This document shows, piece by piece, positions 42,452 to 51,283 of a stretch of 64,000 nucleotides of DNA; positions within the stretch are counted from its first letter, which is position 1, and the number at the start of each line of letters is the position of its first letter. This stretch comes from Takakia lepidozioides (Eukaryota; Streptophyta; Takakiopsida; Takakiales; Takakiaceae): positions 24,922,001-24,986,000 of the forward strand of contig CM060731.1 of the NCBI GenBank assembly GCA_030704615.1, in the 5' to 3' direction. The notes beneath the pieces are model-generated. The model was not told where the DNA came from. It searched no databases and saw only the letters and a list, made by a program, of their open reading frames with translations. Position numbers and translations under genes: made by a program.

Positions 42452-43824
42452 GGACGCGTCCTCTACCTCTAAGCCCACTGGACTTAAGGTTGAAGTTACG
42501 GAGGACAATTGGGAGCCTGACATTGGACCCATTGTCACCGGAGGAGAGAGACGACATATACGGCGGTTCCTGAGGGCTTACAGGAATTGTTTTGCCTTCA
42601 GTTTGAAGGACTTGGGGCACTGAAGGGTCAAGAGATCCGTATTGAGTTGGCCACTGACACGCCAATCTTTTGGAGACCCTATAGATACAGTGACATGGAG
42701 AGGTCTTTGATTCAGATGAGGACTCAAGATCTCTGGGAGGCTGGTTTGGTGGAGCTCTCTGGTGGAGAGTATGCTTCAGCCACAGTGATGTCAGCCAAGA
42801 AGGATGTCTATGGCAATTGGACAGAGAGACGTATGTGCGGTGATTACCGGCCTGTAAATCATCAGAACAAGTCCGATAAGTATGTCATGCCAACACCGGA
42901 GGAGATCTTTGATGCCATTGGGCATGCTAAGGTCTTTAGCACTTTGGATTTACGATCCGGATATCACCAGTTGCCGATCAAGGAGGCAGTCAAGCAGAAG
43001 ACGGCATTCTGGGGGATCAATGAGCACGGCAAGGATTGCCTATATCAGTGGCAGTTCTTACCATTTGGGCTTAAGAACGCTCCTGCAGATTTTCAAAGAG
43101 TCATGGATAGGATTCTAGCAGGGGTGGACTTTGCTCGGTGCTACATAGATGACATCATCATCTTTAGTGCTACGGTGGAGGAGCATGAGAGACACCTTCA
43201 GGTGGTATTGGAGCGCTTGAGAACGCACGGATTGAAGTTGCATCCGGGGAAGTGCAAGTTTTTCCACAACCAGATTGAGTATCTGGGTCACATGATATAT
43301 CCTGGAGGATTGGGGGTACAGCAAACTAAGGTAGAGGCCATTGCACAAATTCCACGCCCCACGGATGTGAGCCGAGTTCAAGCTTTCATGGGGTTGGCAA
43401 ACTATTATAGACGGTTTGTCGAGGGATTTAGTGCCATTGCAAAGGCTCTAACCAAGCTGACCAAGGTGGACTAGGAGTGGCAGTGGGAAGATGAGCAGAA
43501 ACGAGCTTTTCAAGAGCTCAAGGCGAGGTTGACCTCAGCGCCTATCCTGAGATGACCTATCAGGGGGCGTCCCTTTCAGCTGCATACGGATTGGAGCGGT
43601 GCTCACACAGGTGGATGATGAGGGAAGAGAGTTCGTAGTGGTTTATACTAGCCGCTCGAACAACGCTGCAGAGGCTAAGTACAGCTCATATGAGGGAGAG
43701 TGCTTAGTTGCAGTGTGGGCCGTAGCACACTTCAAGTGCTATCTATACAACAATCTCTTCACCCTTGTCATGGATCACCATCCACTCAAGTGGTTGATAG
43801 AGTCAGACAAGCTTACGGGGAAGC
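42452..43824 (+). pseudogene. family B reverse transcriptase and truncated RNase H
   Basis: After the linker stop at 42441, coding similarity resumes (VEVTEDNWEPDIGPIV). It shifts by one base near 42600 into the frame at 42587-43474, which carries the fingers and palm: CGDYRPVNHQ, FSTLDLRSGYHQ, FGLKNAPADFQ and the active site CYIDDIIIFS (about 43140). The thumb contains FMGLANYYRRFV. A TAG at 43472 lies before EWQWEDEQKRAF. RNase H begins at about 43580 (LHTDWSG, with a few residues missing), then YSSYEGECLVAVWAV and MDHHPLKWL, and is cut at 43824 by the family A copy 2 insertion. The other half is at 57035. This enzyme would have copied family B RNA; the copy is dead. Confidence 0.87.
43820..43824. 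repeat. target site duplication, left (GAAGC)
   Basis: GAAGC directly precedes the LTR start at 43825 and is repeated at 57030-57034 directly after the second LTR. Removing 43825-57034 rejoins the RNase H of family B across this site. Confidence 0.92.
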
Positions 43825-44762
43825 TGTTAGAGGACTGTCGGGGACTTAGACACTTATACGGGATCTGTAGGGTACCCTTAATTTTTGCACAGACTGAGAC
43901 CAACAGGAGCCTTAGGGGTGACAGCAGCGCACTGTAGAGGGGGGGTTACACAGTCGTCACAGCCCACACAGCCATCACAGCCACACAGCCGACACAGCCG
44001 ACACAGCCCGACACAGCCCGACACAGCCACACAGCCAGTCACAGCCCGACACAGCCAAACACAGTCGCACAGCCAGTCACAGCCCGTCACAGTTTCACAC
44101 AGCCAGTCACAGCTTGACACAGCTGTCACGATCATAGGGAACGAAGAGTAGGACAGGGAACGACTGTGGGGAACAACACCTGCGAAGGGAACATGTTAGT
44201 TCACAGACACGGTTAGTGAGGGAAACGGTTAGAACCGCGGATAGGAAGATAAAAGGGAAAACGGGGAATGAAGGATTTTTATTTCACAGCATTCGGAGGA
44301 GGACTTCTTGGTGATAGAGGAGAGGGGATCGGGCAGAGATGAAGAACGGAAGTGAAGATAGAGAGATGATGAGTAGATGCTTGATATATGCAAGGCTATA
44401 ATGATATTGTAGAGTAGATTAGAGACACAATGGCTTCGGCCTGATACCTGATAAATCATAATCGGATACTTTTACGATACAATCACACTGTGTAGAGAGA
44501 TCTGAGTGAAGCTGTGGAATGAATGGATGAGTTGATGGAATCCAATAGATTGATAAAGCAAACTGATACTTAATTATCAATGGTAAGATAGTTAACATGA
44601 ATACCATAAGGGAAACAAATAGGAAACACCCCCATGATACACTAGCTGTAGGTCATGACTGATTGTTCTGCGCGGGCTGAGTACTTAGAGATTTCCAACT
44701 ATTCAATCTTGGAGTTTCCGCCTCGAATAGCGAAGGGATGGGTGAGTAAAAGCCGCGCGACA
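43825..44762 (+). repeat. 5' LTR of family A copy 2
   Basis: It starts TGTTAGAGGACTG and ends GCGCGACA. It includes the CACAGCC array (about 43950-44120) and an AT-rich stretch GATATATGCAAGGCTATAATG (about 44382) that may contain the promoter box. The start codon of the leader ORF (44655) lies inside the LTR. Confidence 0.92.
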
Positions 44763-45350
44763 TTTGGCGACCATACTGGGGACCTGGGACATGAACAACC
44801 AGATGTGACAGGCATCTGGTGGGATCATGGTGGTTGGACCATTAAAGAATTTGAAGTGAATCAAATTCCCTGTGGAACGAAGGAAGAAAGATTGTCCAAA
44901 CAATTCTTTCAAAGGTTCTTGGAATTGCCAGACGGTTGTAAAGAAAATATTCTTAAACGAGTGCATGATGCTGATCCAGAATGGGGTCTGGAGAAAGGAG
45001 TGATAAAGATTTATCAGGTAGCCTGTAGAGGAAGAGCATGTTGGTTACCAACATTGGTTTATGTGATAGCATTGCTATCCATTAAACGAGTAGAGTTTGA
45101 AGGCTGGGAAGAAAGAAAGGTGAATGTTTATACTCATATGCATGAAGAGCTTGTGCTGGTAAAGAATTGGATTCCAAAGGATATTTTTTGGATCAAACTC
45201 ACACCAAGAACAGCTTTTCAGACTTGTTTGCCATATGGTTATATGGTAACGGAGACTTCAAGTATAGCCAAGGGTGCATTGAAGCTTGAAAGAAACCCAG
45301 GCATATACGAGAGATATTACAGAAGAGAGTTTTGGTTATTGCCACATTAA
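44655..45350 (+). CDS. family A leader ORF (pre-gag), starting within the LTR
   Basis: This open frame of 231 codons runs from an ATG in the end region of the LTR, through the primer site, to just before gag (21-bp gap). The part after the LTR contains HEQPDVTGIWWDHGGW, LSKQFFQRFLELPDG and VNVYTHMHEELVLVKNWIP, and is conserved in copy 3 with mostly conservative changes. No known domain is recognised. Extra ORFs upstream of gag are known in the Ogre branch of Tat elements, which supports the classification. The first in-frame ATG after the LTR is far inside the conserved region, so initiation in the LTR is plausible; another start codon could be used instead. Confidence 0.6.
   Translation: MTDCSARAEYLEISNYSILEFPPRIAKGWVSKSRATFGDHTGDLGHEQPDVTGIWWDHGGWTIKEFEVNQIPCGTKEERLSKQFFQRFLELPDGCKENILKRVHDADPEWGLEKGVIKIYQVACRGRACWLPTLVYVIALLSIKRVEFEGWEERKVNVYTHMHEELVLVKNWIPKDIFWIKLTPRTAFQTCLPYGYMVTETSSIAKGALKLERNPGIYERYYRREFWLLPH
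44765..44783 (+). other. primer binding site of family A copy 2
   Basis: TGGCGACCATACTGGGGAC begins two bases after the LTR end. The form TGGCGAC..TGGGGA is the kind used by Tat/Ogre-type plant elements with a tRNA primer (tRNA-Arg in several of them, from general knowledge). Copy 3 has TGGCGACCATACTTGGGAA at 58340. Confidence 0.8.
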
Positions 45351-45371
45351 AAGAAATGAAAGACATGGGAC

Positions 45372-47693
45372 ATGAGTGATGAAAGAGAAGCTAGACGACA
45401 GAGATATTCAGCAAAAAGAGAAAGCTATCTGAAAGCTAATTATCCATATTTTTGGGAGAGAGGAATAGACATAGGGGAATCATCTGGACCTCTCACACCA
45501 TCAAGATCAAAGAGTGCATCACCTATACCGGAAGAACTAGAGTTGGATGCCACTCCTTCTGTTTCTTTGCAAGAAAGATTAAGGGAATTGGTACAGGAAG
45601 AAGATCAATCACGAGGTGAAAGATCTGAGGTACATCCTTGGATAAAATACTTGACAGAAATCTTTGATAAGAGTTGGCATGGAACACCAAAAGCAGGAAC
45701 TCCAGTTTCTGAAGCAGAAGATGAAGAAGGAGAAGAGGATGTGGCAGAGCCAACGGAGAGTTCAGACTCTCCAACACCATTACAGTTGAGTTACATGAGT
45801 GAAGAAGAAACCCAAGGGCAGAACTTGGAGGATGAAAACAGAGAGAAGAAATTAGAAGAGGAAGAATATGAAGAAGTAGACCCAACAGCTGAGGTTGAGA
45901 CTACAACCAGGACATCCCAACCCGTTGGACCTGGATCAAGTGGAGCACTTGGATCACAGGCCAACGAAGGTGTCGGCTCAGGGGGATCAGGCGGGCTGCC
46001 TGGATCTGGCTCTGGGGGGACAGGGAGTGTGGGAATTAGTGCAACTGAAGCTGGGAATACTGTGAATATCGTGGGGCCAGAAGCAGGGAGTGCTCAAGGG
46101 CCACCACTTGGTGGAAGATCCACCACAAAAACAACAGGTCCAGAAGGACCAGCACCAGCAAGGGTGCCAGCACCTGTCAGTGGGCAGAAGGTAGGGCCAC
46201 AGATGGCGTTACAACCAACACGGGCAAAACCACCCTTTCCAATATATTCAGGAAAAGGGGATCCCGATGTACACATTAGCCAATTTGAGCACATGTGTAT
46301 AGTGAACAATGAGAATGGCGATGATGCCAAGATGAGACTGTTTCCTTGCTCACTTATCAAGAAAGCAAGTGAATGGTATGCAAGATTCCTTGATAATCAT
46401 TTCCTAACCTGGAATGGCTTGAATACAGCATTTCGAAATAGGTTCAGGACAAGTAAAACTGAGGATGAAGTGTATGGAAGTTTACAACAGCTGAAGCAGA
46501 AGAAGCATGAAACTGTTGAAGAGTATATGGAGAAGATGGAATTGATGATGAAAAAGCTGGCTGCAGTACCAGCACCCGGGTTACAGAAGACTTGGTTTGT
46601 GAGTGGACTAAGACCAGAGTTGCAAAAGAAAGTGGATATGTTACCCCATAACACAGTGGAGGAGGCATTTGAAACTGCGAACAGAATTGAGCAATTGGGA
46701 ATGCTCAGGAGAGAGAAAAAGGAAGATGAGGACTCTGAGGATGAGTCAGATGAAGAAGAAGAGCAAGAACTAAAAAGAAAGAGTAAGAGAAAGGAGAAGT
46801 TGAAGAGGGATAACTATGAAAAAAAATTGGAAGAAATCTTGAAGAAGTATGCCACAGAGGCTGCAACACATTGGAGGAAGGGTGTATGGTGTGCAAAGTG
46901 CCAGAATGAAGGCCATACCACCAAAGAATGCCACATGAAGGAGAAACACTGTACTATCTGTAAAATGGATAACCATTCTACTGAGAATTGTTACTACAAC
47001 AGAAGGACAGCTGCAAGAGAACCTAGGCAAGTAAGGGTGCATCAGGTGCAGCCCCAGCCAAGAAGAAACAATGATCAGGACCACTATGGTAGGTCTGGTG
47101 GTTATAACAATGGCATGGAAGGGAGAGGTAATTCAAGAGGGAATTACCAAGGAAATTCCAGAGGCAACTATCAGGGTAATCCAAGGGGGAATTACCAGCC
47201 CGGGAATCAGGATTATAGAAATAATCCAAGAACAGACCAAGGGCGAGGACCCAATGGTGAAGAGCTATGTTACTATTGTAATCAGCCAGGACATCGCAAG
47301 GCAGCCTGTTCATTCTGGATAAGACACCAGAATGAGATGAGAGCTCCTGTGAATGAGGGGCCAGTGGTGGCAGCTCACATGGTTAGGCCATGTGTTGTAC
47401 CAGAAGTAAGTACAATGATAGTAACAAGAAGTAAAGCCAAACTAATACCTCCAGTAGAAGAGGAAGAAGATGAGACTGGAAGTGGCAATGATATGCCTGA
47501 AGATGAAGAGACTTGGAAAGATGAGAAGGAACTGCACAAGGAAGTGGCAGATACTATAAGGGAAATGCAAAAGAGTACTGATATTCCTGTGGCAGATTCC
47601 TCTGATTCGGATGGAGAAAAAGAAGGGAGTGAGGAAGAAAGAAAAAAGAAGATGCAGACATGCAAAGTAATGAAGAGACTTTGGCTGAAGTAA
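45372..47693 (+). CDS. family A copy 2 gag
   Basis: A complete open frame of 773 codons. It has a charged N-terminus (MSDEREARRQRYSAKRESYL), an acidic and Gly/Ser/Thr-rich linker (to about residue 290), the gag core (about 300-440: FPIYSGKGDPDVHISQFE, EWYARFLDNHFLTWNGL, LFPCSL), and a highly charged lysine/glutamate stretch. Three zinc knuckles follow: CAKCQNEGHTTKEC (near 506), CTICKMDNHSTENC (near 526) and CYYCNQPGHRKAAC (near 632), with RGNYQGN repeats between the second and third. Gag forms the particle and binds genomic RNA. The frame ends just past the protease frame, which is read in -1 after a slippery A-run. Confidence 0.88.
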   Translation: MSDEREARRQRYSAKRESYLKANYPYFWERGIDIGESSGPLTPSRSKSASPIPEELELDATPSVSLQERLRELVQEEDQSRGERSEVHPWIKYLTEIFDKSWHGTPKAGTPVSEAEDEEGEEDVAEPTESSDSPTPLQLSYMSEEETQGQNLEDENREKKLEEEEYEEVDPTAEVETTTRTSQPVGPGSSGALGSQANEGVGSGGSGGLPGSGSGGTGSVGISATEAGNTVNIVGPEAGSAQGPPLGGRSTTKTTGPEGPAPARVPAPVSGQKVGPQMALQPTRAKPPFPIYSGKGDPDVHISQFEHMCIVNNENGDDAKMRLFPCSLIKKASEWYARFLDNHFLTWNGLNTAFRNRFRTSKTEDEVYGSLQQLKQKKHETVEEYMEKMELMMKKLAAVPAPGLQKTWFVSGLRPELQKKVDMLPHNTVEEAFETANRIEQLGMLRREKKEDEDSEDESDEEEEQELKRKSKRKEKLKRDNYEKKLEEILKKYATEAATHWRKGVWCAKCQNEGHTTKECHMKEKHCTICKMDNHSTENCYYNRRTAAREPRQVRVHQVQPQPRRNNDQDHYGRSGGYNNGMEGRGNSRGNYQGNSRGNYQGNPRGNYQPGNQDYRNNPRTDQGRGPNGEELCYYCNQPGHRKAACSFWIRHQNEMRAPVNEGPVVAAHMVRPCVVPEVSTMIVTRSKAKLIPPVEEEEDETGSGNDMPEDEETWKDEKELHKEVADTIREMQKSTDIPVADSSDSDGEKEGSEEERKKKMQTCKVMKRLWLK
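47642..47648 (+). promoter_or_regulatory. candidate -1 ribosomal frameshift site A AAA AAG
   Basis: The heptamer A AAA AAG is in the zero frame of gag (codons AGA AAA AAG). Slipping back one base enters the protease frame, which is open from here (KKEDADMQSNEETLAEV). The gag stop lies 45 bp downstream. The heptamer fits the X XXY YYZ rule. A downstream stimulatory structure was not evaluated. An accidental indel is the alternative. Confidence 0.45.
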
Positions 47694-48553
47694 TATGTCA
47701 GACCAAAGCAGAAATTACCATTGGACAGCTATTAGCTGTGGCACCTTATTGTAGGCACAGGCTGTATCAAGCAATCAATCGAATTGCCCAAGAGACAGGA
47801 AACACAGACCTGAACAGCAAGGTGACCAGTTATAATGTGAAGCCGGAAGGGCGAGAACCAGTCATGGACTTTGATGATTCTATGCCAGTAATCCAATTGA
47901 GAATTGGAAGCACAGAACTAACTGATGTACTGATAGATGGTGGTTCTGGAGTAAATATCATGACAGACCAATTAAGGAAGAAGCTTGGTCTAAGTAACAT
48001 GAAACCAGCCCCATTTACAGTAACAATGGCAGATCAAAGAAGTGTACAGCCATTGGGATTAATAAGAGGAGTTAAGATACAGATACAGAAAATGATCTTT
48101 ATGATCACAGTAACTGTATTAAAAATGGATGAAGTCATGGAGGCTTACTCCTTATTATTGGGACGTCCGTGGCTGAAACAGGCCAGGGTATTCCATGACT
48201 GGAATTCTCAGTTACTAACCGTGCATAATGGGATACACGAGATACAAATTACCACAAAGAAATCTAGTAGATTACCTGCTACAAGAAGACCTCGAGGAGT
48301 CAGAGAGTATGACTGGAGAGGAGGACTGGATGAGGAGCAGGAAGCTACCCTATTTGCTGCACACCCAGAGTGGGAGCAGGTTGCAGAGATGCGGCTGGAA
48401 AGCCTAAGTTGTTTGAGAGGTATCTGCTGTGGTGTAGTGACAGCAACACCAACTGAAGAGGAAACCAGCATTTACCCATCACATTTCTATGAAGAGAGAG
48501 AGAGGAGAAATAGAAATCCTAGAAGAACCAGCCACTGTGAGCTTACAGGATGA
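47660..48553 (+). CDS. family A copy 2 aspartic protease
   Basis: This frame overlaps the gag end by 34 bp in -1. It contains a retropepsin-like domain with LTDVLIDGGSGVNIM (active site D-G-G in place of the usual D-S/T-G, near residue 92) and the partner region YSLLLGRPWLKQARV. It releases mature gag and pol proteins. The C-terminal part (YDWRGGLDEEQEATLF onward) is the lead-in to the reverse transcriptase. The frame is lost in a GA-rich tract near 48500, whose length differs between copies 1 and 2, and pol continues in another frame with a 65-bp overlap. The protein uses its first in-frame ATG only if not made by frameshift. Confidence 0.82.
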   Translation: MQSNEETLAEVICQTKAEITIGQLLAVAPYCRHRLYQAINRIAQETGNTDLNSKVTSYNVKPEGREPVMDFDDSMPVIQLRIGSTELTDVLIDGGSGVNIMTDQLRKKLGLSNMKPAPFTVTMADQRSVQPLGLIRGVKIQIQKMIFMITVTVLKMDEVMEAYSLLLGRPWLKQARVFHDWNSQLLTVHNGIHEIQITTKKSSRLPATRRPRGVREYDWRGGLDEEQEATLFAAHPEWEQVAEMRLESLSCLRGICCGVVTATPTEEETSIYPSHFYEERERRNRNPRRTSHCELTG

Positions 48554-51265
48554 AGTGGTGACTGGTTGGACAATCACAGCTGATGAGCAGGTGAGAGAAG
48601 TAAATGTGGGAACTCACGAGGAACCGAGGATGGTGAAAGTAGGAGCTGATTTGGAGCCGGAATTCTTCGAAGAAGCTAAAAGCTTGTTCATCAAATACAG
48701 AGATGTATTTGCTTGGAGCTATGAGGATCTAAAAGGGATACCACCTGAAGTCTGTCAGCATAAGATTGAACTGGAACCAGGGTCAGTACCAATCAAGCAG
48801 GCGAGGTATAGAATGAATCCCAACTACGCACAGAAGGTTGGAGAAGAGATAAAGAAGTTGGCTGAGGCTAAGTTTATATACCCAATAGAGTATACAACTT
48901 GGTTGTCACCCATTGTTATAGTTCCCAAGAAGAATGGCAAACTAAGAGTATGTGTGAACTATAAGAAGCTGAATGCTTGTACGAAGAAAGATCCTTTCCC
49001 TTTGCCATTCACAGAAGCAGTATTAGACACTGTGGCAGGCCATGAGATGTACTCATTCATGGATGGCTTCAGTGGTTATAATCAAGTGCAAGTGGCAGAA
49101 GAAGACCAAGGGAAAACAGCTTTCATCACAGACTGGGGGGCTTATGCATACAAAGTCATGCCCTTTGGACTTTGTAATGCACCAGCGACCTTTCAGAGAG
49201 TGATAAGTGAATCTTTTCATGAGTATCTGGATGATTTCATGCAGGTATTCTTGGATGATTTCAGTGTGTACAGCTCTAAGAATGAGCACTTGCATAAATT
49301 GGAGTTATGTTTGGCCAGATGCAGGATGAGAGGTCTGGGCCTGAATCCAGAGAAGTGTACTTTCTGTGTGAACTCAGGGGTGCTTCTGGGACACATTGTG
49401 TGTAAGAAGGGACTCCTTGTGGATCCCAGAAAGACAGAGTCCATTAAAGCCTCTCCACCACCAGTGAATGTTAAAAGTCTACGAGATTCCTTGGGCAAAC
49501 CAGTTATTACAGGAGATTTGTCAAAAGGTATGCACAAATAGCAGCACCATTGAGCAAACTACTGAAGAAAGATGCAGTGTTTGCCTGGACAGCTGAATGT
49601 CAACAGTTTGAGGAACTTACACTGTCAGTAACAACTACACCTGTGCTGATTAACCCTCACTGGCATGTAGTATTCCATGTTCACTGCGATGCATCAGGAG
49701 AAGCGTTGGGAGCGGTGTTAGCCCAGAATGTTACAGGGAATATAGATTCACCTGTGTACTATGCTAGCCGGTTGATGAACAGTGCTGAGAGGAACTATAG
49801 CACAACGGAAAGAGAAGCATTGGCAATGATTTATGCAGTCAAGAAATTCAGGCATTACCTATTGGGAAGAAAGTTTATGTTTTATGTGGATCACCAGGCT
49901 CTGATATATCTGGTGAACAAACCTTTGATAAGTGGAAGGATAGCGAGGTGGTTAATAATCTTGCATGAGTTTGAGTTCGAGGTTATTTACAAGCCTGGCC
50001 GTTTGCATCTTGTGGCAGATCATTTGTCACGACTAACAACAGGAGAGCCGCCACAGGAGTGGACGATCAGTTACCTGATGCGAGTTTATTTGTAATGGAG
50101 GTGCAAGGAAGTGCAGATGAATGGTTAGATTGGCAGTGGCCAATCAGATACTACCTTGCTCATGGTCAGTGCCCACCTAGTTATGGTAAGGAGCAGAGGA
50201 AGAGAATCGCTATCAAAGCTTTACCTTATACTATGGTAGGAAGCAGAATGTATAAGTTAGGACCTGATGGAGTACTAAAACGATGCTTGTACCACCATGA
50301 AGTAAATAAAGTTTTGGCGGAAGTTCATAAAGGAGTGGCTGGAGGTCATTTTGGAGAAGAGACTACCAGTAGAAAGATACTACTCGCAGGATACTGGTGG
50401 CCTACTTTGTTCAAAGATGTACACGAGTATTGTCAGAAGTGTGATGAATGTCAGAGGCTAGGACCTTTGCAGAGATCTGGAAGGATGGCCTTGCATCCTA
50501 CAATGCCTACGGAACCATTTCAGAAATGGGGACTAGACTTTGTTGGACCAATTAACCCACCATCCAAGAATACACGAAACAGGTACATAATTACAGCCAC
50601 TGATTATACTACAAAGTGGGTGGAAGCTAAAGCTTTGAGGGACAACACAGCCAAGTCCACAGCAAGGTTCCTGTACGAGAACATACTTACACGATTTGGC
50701 TGTCCCTTAGAATTTATCAGTGATCAAGGAAGTCACTTCATGAATGAGACCATTGAGTTGTTGACTAAAGAGTTTATGATTGTGCATAGAAAGAGTACAA
50801 CATATTACCCACAGGGTAATGGGCAGGCAGAGGCTACCAACAAAATACTATGTACTATCTTGGCTAAGATAGTCAATGCAAACAGAACGGATTGGGATAC
50901 AAAGCTGCTGACAGCTTTGTGGTCATACAGGACCTTCATATAAAGTCACCACTAAGTATACACCATTCCAATTAGTTTATGGCATGGAAGCCTTACTTCC
51001 AGTGGAATTCCTGTTACCTACCATGAGAACGGAGTGGGGAAAAAGAATGGAATTGCAAGACTCCATCAAGGTCAGGAAACATGAATTATACCATGTGGAA
51101 GAAGTACGTGCTGATGCAGCTGATAATATGACCAGAATTCAGATGAAGCGAAAGGAACAGTTTGATGAAGGCAAGTTAAAGACTTTTAAGACGGGGGATT
51201 TGGTTCTATGGTTGCAGAAGAAAGGAAAGATTCAAGCTTCTAAGCTTAAATCACCGTGGAAATGA
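48489..51265 (+). pseudogene. family A copy 2 pol (reverse transcriptase, RNase H, integrase), frameshifted
   Basis: Reverse transcriptase lies at 48489-49541, with MPFGLCNAPATFQ intact and FLDDFSVYS near 49250. A one-base loss near 49485 (one G fewer than copy 1) ends the frame. RNase H follows at 49550-50095 (HCDASGEALG, TEREALAMIY, YVDHQAL), then a frame change near 50060. Integrase is at 50059-50943 with CQKCDECQ, WGLDFVGP, FISDQGSHF and NGQAEATNK. One extra C near 50934 breaks the frame before the integrase C-terminus (50984-51265), which ends in a TGA at 51263 where copy 1 has GGA. Domain order is as in all Ty3/gypsy elements. Five or more lesions mean no working pol. Confidence 0.88.
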
Positions 51266-51283
51266 CCTTATGTCATACAAAAG

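Larger units (their letters stand above)
37641..43824 (+). mobile_element. Ty3/gypsy retrotransposon, family B, carrying a DNA methyltransferase (5' part)
   Basis: Order: probable 5' leader or LTR (37641-38295, no clear LTR boundary or primer site found), gag-protease (38296-40692), a C5-cytosine DNA methyltransferase (about 41170-42130), a linker, reverse transcriptase and the start of RNase H (to 43824). RNase H is cut by insertion of family A copy 2 and resumes at 57035, so the element continues in the second fragment. The copy is degenerate, with in-frame stops at 38569, 40690, 40837, 40984, 42441 and 43472 and frame changes near 41175, 41890 and 42600. Its pol is clearly different from family A (CYIDDIIIFS against FLDDFSVYS). 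The integrase and 3' LTR are not in the window. Confidence 0.85.

Noticed and set aside
43878-44135. Frames within the CACAGCC arrays on either strand
   Set aside because: They are low-complexity translations of a microsatellite inside the LTR.
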